DNA of 6,965 nt. It comes from Clostridiales bacterium (GTDB lineage: Bacteria > Bacillota > Clostridia > Oscillospirales > Acutalibacteraceae). The notes below the pieces were generated by a model that was not told the DNA's origin, made no database searches, and saw nothing but the letters and a program-made list of their open reading frames with translations. The translations under genes and the position numbers were made by a program. Shown here piece after piece: positions 1 through 5,766 of the stretch. Positions within the stretch are counted from its first letter, which is position 1, and each line of letters starts with the position of its first letter. Location of the stretch: assembly GCA_021200075.1 (NCBI GenBank), contig JAJQGZ010000162.1, forward strand, positions 1 to 6,965, given 5' to 3'.

Positions 1-879
1 ATATTATAGCCTCGGCTGAAAGCAAAGTTCACTCTGCTCCTGTCGGCGAAGTGCATTTTCACGAGCTTGGTATGCTCGATGCCGTTGTGGATATCGTGAT
101 TTCCTCATATCTTTTTGACAAACTGAGCATCGATAAAATTGTTGTGTCTCCCGTCAATGTCGGCGACGGTACGGTAAAAATGCGCTCACGGTATCCTGCC
201 GGTTCCCGCTCCTGCAACCGCCGAAATTCTCTGCGGTGTTCCTTATTATAAAAGCGATATAAAGCAGGAGCTGTGTACCCCTACCGGTGCGGCGATTTTA
301 AAATATTTTGCTGATGAATTTACTGCCGAACCGATTATAAATTCTGTCGGTGTAGGTTACGGAGCCGGGAACAGAGAGTTTCCCTGGCTGAATGCCGTAC
401 GAGCTTTTTGAGCATTTCCGGAGATAATCAAGATGATAACGATGCACTTGAGTTTGTCTGCAATATAGACGATATGACCTCTGAGGAGCTTTCCTTTGCT
501 TGTAAACAGCTTTTTAAATCGGGTGCGCTTGATGTATTCACATCTCCGATTTTTATGAAAAAAGGCAGGCAGGCGTTTCTACTCACGGTTTTATGCAAAA
601 GGTGCGACAGGGAAAGCGTTTTGCACTCGCTTTTTGAAAATACAACTACTATAGGCGTAAGGGAGCATATATGCAAAAAGATATGTTCTTTCAAGAGAAA
701 CTCGGTCGGTTGCCACTCCATACGGCGAGGTTAAAATAAAGCACAGTCACGGCTTTAATACCGATAAAATTAAAACCGAGTATGACAGCATAAAGAAAAT
801 TGCAGTTGATAATAATATGCCGTTTTTGCAGGCTGAGGAAAAACTATATTATTTTTTAAAAAATTTAACGGATAATTAA
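1..879 (+). pseudogene. larC: LarC-type nickel-pincer cofactor nickel insertase, 5'-truncated by window edge, with three frameshifts
   Basis: LarC is a CTP-dependent enzyme that inserts nickel into the pincer nucleotide cofactor of lactate racemase (LarA) and its relatives. The family is recognised from several conserved blocks: HFHELGMLDAVVDIV (about 54-98), CAHGILPVPAPATAEIL (181-231), CTPTGAAIL (about 274-300), NIDDMTSEEL (462-491), ALDVFTSPIFMKKGR (about 528-570), TTTIGVR (about 645-662), and a tail ending NLTDN at the TAA of 877-879. These blocks lie in order but in frames 3, 1, 3 and 1. The frame changes at the A-run 176-180 (one A too many), the T-run 405-409 (one T too few, giving TGA) and the A-run 675-679 (one A too many). 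Repaired, about 290 residues are visible; roughly 80-100 N-terminal residues lie outside the window. The cause could be real decay, sequencing error, or at the middle site programmed frameshifting. Family assignment is firm; functional status is not. Confidence 0.85.
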
Positions 880-973
880 TATCAATTGTTGTTTTTTGAA
901 TAATCTATACAGTATTTTGTAACAATATTTACAGTTTGTTCATAAAATATGGGGATTTGTGCCGATTTTTTTG

Positions 974-1002
974 TTGAAATTTAATATTGATGATGTTATA
1001 CT
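974..1002 (+). promoter_or_regulatory. Sigma-70/SigA-type promoter for the repeat membrane protein gene
   Basis: TTGAAA at 974-979 and TATACT at 997-1002 are separated by exactly 17 bp, which predicts a start of transcription near 1009 and a very short leader before the ribosome site at 1017. The 95 bp between the larC stop and this promoter are AT-rich, and I found no convincing terminator or gene there. Confidence 0.75.
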
Positions 1003-1016
1003 ACTATTAGATTTAT

Positions 1017-1026
1017 AAGGGGGTGG
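1017..1026 (+). promoter_or_regulatory. Ribosome binding site that decides a TTG start
   Basis: AAGGGGGTGG matches the anti-Shine-Dalgarno sequence with one mismatch to AGGAGGTG. It lies six bases before TTG at 1032. The in-frame GTG at 1023 falls inside this site, so TTG at 1032 is the more likely start. Confidence 0.7.
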
Positions 1027-1031
1027 CTACC

Positions 1032-1916
1032 TTGAGTAATGAAGTAAAAGACGCAAAGAAGCTTGCTAAAAAAGAGGCAAAGGCAGCCAAGAAAGAAGCC
1101 AAGGTTCAAAAAGCTAATGCTAAATACCAAGCCAAGGCTGAAAAGAAGCATGCCAAAGCCTATCAAAGCTTTGTAAAAGATACCGAAAAGAAGAATGCCA
1201 AGCTCAAACAAAAGGCGGAAAAGGACGGTAAGGACTTCGTACCTATTGCAATTCCTGCTATTGATGAGTTCCAAACCAAAAAGGAAATTAAGGCAGCCAA
1301 GGCGCAGAGCAAAGCATATGCAAAATATGTCAAGAAGATTCAAAAGAAGAACGCTAAGACTGAAAAGAAATGTGCTAAAAAAGGTAAACCTTTCGTTCCA
1401 ATTCAGATTCCGACCGAAGAGGAATTTGCCGCAAGCGCCGCCAATGAGAATAAGACAGGCAAAATTATCCTTATGATAATTCTTCTGCTTCTCATTTGGC
1501 TCCTCATTTACTTTATGATTATGTACATAAATTATGAGTATATCGCTCCCGTAAGTCAGGAACAGACCACTATTTCAGAGGAAGCGGACGCATTGGGTTC
1601 GGCTAACGAATATCCGTCGTATACTAATATTCATGAGATAACCACAACTCCCGATTACAGTGTTGCAGACGCTAAGAAGCTTCTCCAGCAAACTCTCAAG
1701 GATAACTGGAAAGAATGCGGTTTCAGCAGCGACCCGTCAAACGATACAATTTCGTTTAATAACAGGACGGAAACCGTAAACAGCGCCGATTGCTATATCT
1801 TCACCTGCGGCGGCAAGACTTTCGCTGTTGCAGTCAAGCTCTCTGCTGTTTACTATTGTCATGACGGCGAGTATACTCCTCTTTCATTTAATAATACGGA
1901 TATACTTTTTGACTGA
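1032..1916 (+). CDS. Unrecognised N-in membrane protein with duplicated Lys/Ala-rich repeat and a Cys-containing outer domain
   Basis: I do not recognise this family. From the TTG start the protein has 294 residues in three parts. Residues 1 to about 140 are extremely rich in Lys and Ala, likely helical or coiled-coil, and contain two copies of a 39-residue unit (42-80 and 94-132, period 52). Each unit ends in a less charged FVPI-x-IP-x(3)-EF segment. Residues about 144-166 form one strong membrane helix (rich in Ile, Leu, Met). No signal peptide precedes it, and the positive-inside rule places the N-terminal part in the cytoplasm. Residues about 170-294 should be outside: a Ser/Thr/Glu-rich linker, then a compact domain of about 85 residues with four cysteines (229, 254, 259, 276) that could form two disulfides. 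The strongly basic cytoplasmic half could bind nucleic acid or another acidic partner; that is inference only. It has its own promoter and terminator, so it is probably monocistronic. Confidence 0.85.
   Translation: MSNEVKDAKKLAKKEAKAAKKEAKVQKANAKYQAKAEKKHAKAYQSFVKDTEKKNAKLKQKAEKDGKDFVPIAIPAIDEFQTKKEIKAAKAQSKAYAKYVKKIQKKNAKTEKKCAKKGKPFVPIQIPTEEEFAASAANENKTGKIILMIILLLLIWLLIYFMIMYINYEYIAPVSQEQTTISEEADALGSANEYPSYTNIHEITTTPDYSVADAKKLLQQTLKDNWKECGFSSDPSNDTISFNNRTETVNSADCYIFTCGGKTFAVAVKLSAVYYCHDGEYTPLSFNNTDILFD
1155..1427 (+). repeat. Two-copy in-frame protein repeat (39 residues, period 52 residues/156 bp)
   Basis: The segment at 1155-1271 and that at 1311-1427 encode units that align without gaps, with 22 of 39 residues identical. 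Both begin KAY, share KKNAK and GK-x-FVPI, and end in EF. The shared IP-x(3)-EF ends make these true internal repeats rather than just similar lysine-rich composition. Confidence 0.8.
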
Positions 1917-1974
1917 TTATTTTAACAGAATATATTGATAATATTATATTAATAGTTTTTTCATCTGTTTCTCC

Positions 1975-2015
1975 AAATCGAGGGGGCTGTCCGTGTGGCG
2001 GCTCCTTCGATTTTT
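1975..2015 (+). terminator. Intrinsic terminator after the membrane protein gene
   Basis: The arms 1975-1989 and 1999-2013 can pair over 15 bp with three G-U wobbles and no bulge, closing a 9-base loop. The right arm runs into a T-run (2011-2015). The stem is G/C-rich in its upper half. It separates the upstream gene from the nifS operon promoter. Confidence 0.85.
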
Positions 2016-2099
2016 GTATGTTTGGCAAATGTTGTTGCATAATTTTGATATTCGCTTGATAATTTAACAAAAGCGGTAATAATATTTTGAAAATAATCA

Positions 2100-2142
2100 T
2101 ATTTCCTATTGACAAGGGAGGAAATAAGTGCTATTATTTCCT
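2100..2142 (+). promoter_or_regulatory. Overlapping palindromes around the nifS promoter, candidate operator
   Basis: Three alternating half-sites are visible: TATTTCCT (2100-2107), AGGAAATAA (2119-2127) and TTATTTCCT (2134-2142). The first and second form a perfect 8-bp inverted repeat with an 11-base spacer, centred on the -35 box. The second and third form a perfect 9-bp inverted repeat with a 6-base spacer that covers the -10 box. Such placement suits a repressor. Clostridial Fe-S operons are often controlled by Rrf2/IscR-type proteins, but I see no regulator gene in the window and cannot match this to a known consensus. Confidence 0.5.
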
Positions 2143-2168
2143 ATTGAAAAGGTAGGTATATTGCTATG
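2101..2168 (+). repeat. Imperfect tandem duplication spanning the nifS promoter and ribosome site
   Basis: Bases 2101-2121 recur at 2136-2156 with 19 of 21 identical. After a one-base gap the similarity resumes as TGCTAT (2129-2134 and 2162-2167). The unit is about 35 bp. The upstream copy has a better ribosome-site-like AAGGGAGG, but ATT stands where the downstream copy has the nifS ATG. Confidence 0.7.
2109..2137 (+). promoter_or_regulatory. Sigma-70/SigA-type promoter of the nifS-nifU-nadA-mnmA operon
   Basis: TTGACA at 2109-2114 matches the consensus -35 box and TATTAT at 2132-2137 is a good -10 box, with a spacer of exactly 17 bp. Transcription would start near 2144, leaving a leader of only about 20 bases before the nifS ATG. 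The ribosome site AAGGTAGG (2149-2156) lies nine bases before that ATG. Confidence 0.75.
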
Positions 2169-3341
2169 AATGTTTATGCAGATAATGCGGCTACTACTCA
2201 AATGAGCAAGGTCGCTCTTGATTCAATGATGCCGTTACTTACTGATATTTACGGCAATCCGTCGTCGCTGCACACTGTTGGGCAAACGGCTAAGGAATAT
2301 TTGGAATCCGCAAGAGAAGATATTGCAAACGCTATCGGAGCTGATGCAAGGGAAATATATTTTACATCCGGCGGAAGTGAAGCGGATAACCAGGCGATTC
2401 GCTCGGCAGCCGCTATCGGCGCAAGGAAAGGGAAGAAACATATCATTTCCTCAAAGTTTGAGCATCACGCCGTTTTGCATACTCTTGACGCTTTGGAAAA
2501 AGAGGACTTCAAGATAACGCTTCTCGATGTTTATTCAGACGGTATTGTAAAGCCCGAGGATGTTAAAAACGCCATAACGGACGAGACCTGTCTCGTTACG
2601 ATTATGGCTGCAAATAATGAAATCGGAACTCTTCAGCCTATTTCGGAAATTGCCGATATTTGCAAGGAAAAGGGTGTTCTTTTTCATACTGATGCGGTTC
2701 AGGCTGTCGGTCATATTCCGATTGATGTTAAGCAACTTAAAGTCGATATGCTTTCCGCCTCAGCTCACAAATTCCACGGGCCCAAGGGAATAGGCTTCCT
2801 TTATGCAAGAAAGGGTATTCTCCTCAAAAACATTATTGAGGGCGGCGCTCAGGAGAGAGGCAAAAGAGCCGGTACGGAAAATATGCCTGCAATTGTAGGT
2901 ATGGCGGCGGCTCTTAAAGATGCTGTTGAAAATCTTAATGATAATGCAAAAAAAATAACCGCTATGAGAAATTGTCTCATTGACGGTCTTAAAGGTATAG
3001 AAAGAAGCCGTATTAACGGCGATTTGGATAAAAGACTTCCCGGAACGCTCAATATGTGTTTTGAGGGTATAGAGGGCGAAAGCCTGCTTCTTCTGCTCGA
3101 CCAAAAGGGAATTTGCGTATCAAGCGGTTCGGCGTGTACAAGCGGAAGTCTCGACCCGTCCCATGTTCTTCTGGCACTCGGCGTACCTGTTGAGATTGCT
3201 CACGGCTCGCTTCGTCTTTCCATAAGCGAATATAATACTATGGAAGAGATGGAACATATCGTTAAATCCGTACCCGAGGTTGTCAACTCTCTTCGTTCAA
3301 TTTCCCCTGTATGGGAGAAAATTATTAAGGAGGAAAAATAA
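2166..3341 (+). CDS. nifS: Cysteine desulfurase NifS/IscS (group I)
   Basis: This PLP enzyme converts L-cysteine to L-alanine and holds the released sulfur as a persulfide for Fe-S cluster assembly and tRNA thiolation. At 391 residues it has the normal family length. Visible motifs: YADNAATT (4-11), YGNPSSLH (29-36), TSGGSEADN (67-75), FEHHAV with the likely PLP-stacking His100, HTDAVQ (174-179, Asp176 facing the pyridine nitrogen), SASAHKFHGPKG with Schiff-base Lys202, RAGTEN (234-239), and SSGSACTSGSLDPSHVL with catalytic Cys324 on the long mobile loop typical of group I. The ATG follows AAGGTAGG. It is the first gene of the operon, just before its scaffold partner nifU, with mnmA at the end, so it probably feeds both. 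Clostridial versions are usually called NifS although no nitrogenase genes are seen here; iscS would be an equally fair name. Confidence 0.96.
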   Translation: MNVYADNAATTQMSKVALDSMMPLLTDIYGNPSSLHTVGQTAKEYLESAREDIANAIGADAREIYFTSGGSEADNQAIRSAAAIGARKGKKHIISSKFEHHAVLHTLDALEKEDFKITLLDVYSDGIVKPEDVKNAITDETCLVTIMAANNEIGTLQPISEIADICKEKGVLFHTDAVQAVGHIPIDVKQLKVDMLSASAHKFHGPKGIGFLYARKGILLKNIIEGGAQERGKRAGTENMPAIVGMAAALKDAVENLNDNAKKITAMRNCLIDGLKGIERSRINGDLDKRLPGTLNMCFEGIEGESLLLLLDQKGICVSSGSACTSGSLDPSHVLLALGVPVEIAHGSLRLSISEYNTMEEMEHIVKSVPEVVNSLRSISPVWEKIIKEEK

Positions 3342-3343
3342 TT

Positions 3344-3781
3344 ATGGCTCTTTATTCAGAAAAAGTAATGGATCACTTTACAAATCCGAGAAATGTTGGT
3401 AAAATAGATGATGCAGATGGTGTAGGTGAAGTCGGCAACGCAAAATGCGGCGATATAATGAAAATGTATATCAAGATCAGCGACGACGGTATTATAGAGG
3501 ATGTTAAGTTCAATACTTTCGGCTGCGCTTCCGCAATTGCTTCAAGTTCAATGGCTACCGAAATGATTAAAGGTCAGCCTATAGATAAGGCACTGGAGCT
3601 TACCAACAAGGCTGTTGTTGAGGCTCTTGACGGTTTGCCGCCGGTTAAAATTCACTGTTCCGTTCTTGCCGAGGAGGCTGTAAAAGCCGCCGTTAAGGAT
3701 TATTATGACAGGAAGGGAATTGCATACGATCCTGCCGAATTTGCCGGCGAAGATTGTGCGCATTGCGGAGCTAACGAATGA
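3344..3781 (+). CDS. nifU: Fe-S cluster assembly scaffold NifU/IscU, clostridial type
   Basis: The protein accepts sulfur from NifS and iron, builds a [2Fe-2S] or [4Fe-4S] cluster and passes it to client enzymes. It has 145 residues and corresponds to the N-terminal (IscU) domain only. The three ligand cysteines are present: Cys35 in GNAKCGD (with the conserved Asp37), Cys61 in FGCASAIA and Cys105 in KIHCSVLAEEA. The LPPVK motif (98-102), the HscA-chaperone site in E. coli IscU, is intact, but no hscA/hscB is in the window. The C-terminus carries an extra CAHC (138-141) that is not part of the basic IscU fold. A strong AAGGAGG (3327-3333) inside the end of nifS precedes the ATG, and the nifS stop is two bases upstream, which suggests coupled translation. 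Confidence 0.95.
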   Translation: MALYSEKVMDHFTNPRNVGKIDDADGVGEVGNAKCGDIMKMYIKISDDGIIEDVKFNTFGCASAIASSSMATEMIKGQPIDKALELTNKAVVEALDGLPPVKIHCSVLAEEAVKAAVKDYYDRKGIAYDPAEFAGEDCAHCGANE

Positions 3782-4689
3782 TAAAAGATGTTCAGCAGGA
3801 GATATTAAAGCTAAAAAAAGAGAAGGATATGTGTATCCTTGCTCATTGCTACCAGTCGCCCGAAATATTGGAAATTGCCGATTTTACAGGAGATTCCTTT
3901 GCTTTGTCGGTTGAAGCTTCAAAGGTTGAGAACAAAACCGTAATAATGTGCGGAGTTCGTTTTATGGCGGAGACAGTTAAAATACTTTCTCCCGATAAAA
4001 AGGTTATTCTTTCAAACCCCGTTGCCGGCTGTCCTATGGCGGAAATGATGGATAGGGAAGTTATATCTCTTGTTAAAGAGCAGTATCCGGATTATACGGT
4101 TGTCGCTTATATCAATACCACAAGCGAGCTTAAAACCGTTTGCGATGTCTGTGTAACATCCTCATCCGCTCTTAAAATTTGCAGAAAGATAGAGAACGAT
4201 AATATTCTCTTTATTCCTGACTGCAACCTCGGCGATTGGGTGTCAAAGCGGCTGCCGGAAAAGAATTTTAAGCTTTTAAACGGCGGGTGTCCTACTCACG
4301 CAAGAATGTCGGAGAATGATGTCATAAAAGCAAAAGAAGCTCATCCCAACACTCTGTTTCTTGTTCATCCCGAGTGTACTCCCGATGTTGTCAAGCACGC
4401 CGATTTTGTCGGTTCAACAACGGGAATAATGGATTTTGCGAAAAAGAGCGATGCCGAGGAATTTATTATCGGCACGGAAAACAGTATTGTTACTCATCTC
4501 CAGCTTTCCTGTCCGGACAAGCTTTTTTATCCGCTTTCAAAGGACTGTATATGCCACAATATGAAAGCTACAACGCTTGTTGATGTACTTAATTGCTGTA
4601 AGGGCGTTTTCGGCGAGGAAATAGTCCTTGACGACGATATTTACAGCGGCGCAAAGAAATGTATTGATGAAATGATAAGGCTCGGTTAA
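3778..4689 (+). CDS. nadA: Quinolinate synthase NadA
   Basis: NadA condenses iminoaspartate with dihydroxyacetone phosphate to quinolinate in de novo NAD synthesis, using a [4Fe-4S] cluster with one open iron site. The 303-residue length is typical of the short bacterial form. Motifs: AHCYQSPEILEIADFTGDS (22-40), CGVRFMAET (58-66), AGCPMAEM (83-90), YINTTSELK (111-119), TSSSA (127-131), GGCPTHAR (169-176), HPEC (197-200), GSTTG (212-216), GTEN (232-235) and CHNMK (259-263). The likely cluster ligands are Cys85, Cys171 and Cys259. Its ATG overlaps the nifU stop (ATGA), with GGAG seven bases upstream, so the two are translationally coupled. The usual partners nadB and nadC are not in the window; here nadA is instead grouped with the machinery that supplies its cluster. 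Confidence 0.96.
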   Translation: MIKDVQQEILKLKKEKDMCILAHCYQSPEILEIADFTGDSFALSVEASKVENKTVIMCGVRFMAETVKILSPDKKVILSNPVAGCPMAEMMDREVISLVKEQYPDYTVVAYINTTSELKTVCDVCVTSSSALKICRKIENDNILFIPDCNLGDWVSKRLPEKNFKLLNGGCPTHARMSENDVIKAKEAHPNTLFLVHPECTPDVVKHADFVGSTTGIMDFAKKSDAEEFIIGTENSIVTHLQLSCPDKLFYPLSKDCICHNMKATTLVDVLNCCKGVFGEEIVLDDDIYSGAKKCIDEMIRLG

Positions 4690-5766
4690 ATGAAAAAGAA
4701 AGCTATTATTGCTATGAGCGGCGGCGTTGATTCGAGCGTTGCCGCCTTTTTGATGAAAGAAAAAGACTTCGATTGTATCGGCGCTACAATGAAGCTTTAT
4801 GATAATGAACAAATCGGTATAAAAAGCGACAAGACCTGTTGCTCGCTTGACAATATAGAGGACGCAAGAAGCGTTGCACGCCGTCTCGGTATTCCTTATT
4901 ATGTCTTTAATTTTAAAGGCGAGTTTGAGGAAAAAGTTATTTCCAAGTTTATTTCTACATATGAAAACGGTGGTACTCCCAACCCCTGTATCGACTGTAA
5001 CCGCTATCTCAAATTTGAAAAGCTTTTTGATCGTATGCGTGAGCTTGATTACAATTATGTTGTAACCGGTCACTATGCAAGGGTGCAGGAAATCGACGGC
5101 AGGTATTATTTGAAAAAAGGTATTGATTTATCAAAGGATCAAAGCTATGTTCTTTACTCCCTTACTCAGTCGCAGCTTGTCCATATTCGCCTCCCGCTCG
5201 GTGATTATGATAAAAAAACCATAAGGGATATTGCCGAAAGTCAGGGGTTTATCAACGCTCACAAAAGGGACAGCCAGGATATTTGCTTTGCGCCCGACGG
5301 CGATTATGCGCATTTTATCGAAACATATACCGGCAAAACATATCCGCCGGGTGATTTTGTCGATATTAACGGTAATCCGATCGGCAGGCACAGCGGCATA
5401 ATCCGTTATACAAACGGTCAGCGAAAGGGACTCAGCGTTTCATTCGGCGTACCGATGCATGTTTGCGGCAAGGATGTCGATAAGAATACTGTCACGCTAT
5501 GCGAATCCGACGGTCTCTACTCAAAGGAGCTTGAGGCGGATGATTTCAACTGGATTGTTTCGCCTCCGTCAGGTTCAATAAAATGCCGTGCTAAGGTCAG
5601 ATACAATATGACGGAGAAAAATGCGTGCGCCGAGATTTTGGAAAACGGACTGGTTAAAATCGTTTTCGACGAACCGCAAAGAGCCGTCACAAAAGGACAG
5701 GCGGTCGTTCTTTATGACGGCGATACAGTCCTCGGCGGCGGAACAATAGTATCATATTCACGATAA
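4690..5766 (+). CDS. mnmA: tRNA-specific 2-thiouridylase MnmA
   Basis: MnmA adenylates U34 of tRNA-Lys, -Glu and -Gln and replaces its 2-oxygen with sulfur, which supports accurate decoding. The 358-residue length is normal. The PP-loop ATP motif SGGVDSS is at 10-16, followed by CCSLDNIEDAR (50-60), NPCIDCNRYLKF (98-109), VTGHYAR (125-131), KDQSYVLY (149-156) and DSQDICF (194-200). Cys103 and Cys199 match the catalytic pair of E. coli MnmA (Cys102 and Cys199). Cys100 adds a CxxC, where E. coli has Asp at that position. TNGQRKGL and the C-terminal beta-barrel follow. The ATG directly abuts the nadA TAA, with a weak AAGG about nine bases upstream, so translation probably depends on coupling. 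It is the last gene of the operon, and no terminator is visible after it. Its sulfur source is probably NifS, since no other desulfurase is present here. Confidence 0.96.
   Translation: MKKKAIIAMSGGVDSSVAAFLMKEKDFDCIGATMKLYDNEQIGIKSDKTCCSLDNIEDARSVARRLGIPYYVFNFKGEFEEKVISKFISTYENGGTPNPCIDCNRYLKFEKLFDRMRELDYNYVVTGHYARVQEIDGRYYLKKGIDLSKDQSYVLYSLTQSQLVHIRLPLGDYDKKTIRDIAESQGFINAHKRDSQDICFAPDGDYAHFIETYTGKTYPPGDFVDINGNPIGRHSGIIRYTNGQRKGLSVSFGVPMHVCGKDVDKNTVTLCESDGLYSKELEADDFNWIVSPPSGSIKCRAKVRYNMTEKNACAEILENGLVKIVFDEPQRAVTKGQAVVLYDGDTVLGGGTIVSYSR

Noticed and set aside
918..948. Promoter-like TTGTAA and TAAAAT after larC
   Set aside because: The spacer is 19 bp and the boxes are poor; the pair at 974-1002 is much better and closer to the gene.
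880..970. Terminator for larC
   Set aside because: There are T-runs (near 892 and 966), but I find no stable stem in front of either.
1023..1031. GTG at 1023 as the start of the membrane protein
   Set aside because: It falls within the ribosome binding site itself; TTG at 1032 has proper spacing.
996..1343. Leucine/phenylalanine-rich open frame on the minus strand resembling a membrane protein
   Set aside because: It is the antisense of a Lys/Ala-rich coding region (AAG/AAA become CTT/TTT), so the hydrophobic look is a composition artefact. The plus-strand gene has promoter, ribosome site and terminator.
1195..1476. Arg/Lys-rich open frame in another frame of the repeat protein gene
   Set aside because: It lies wholly inside the better-supported gene and has no ribosome site; the basic residues come from shifted lysine codons.
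1888..2115. 75-residue minus-strand open frame in the gap before nifS
   Set aside because: It crosses the terminator hairpin and the promoter region and shows no recognisable motif.
4537..5073. 178-residue minus-strand open frame across the nadA/mnmA junction
   Set aside because: It is a shadow of two genes with full sets of family motifs on the plus strand.
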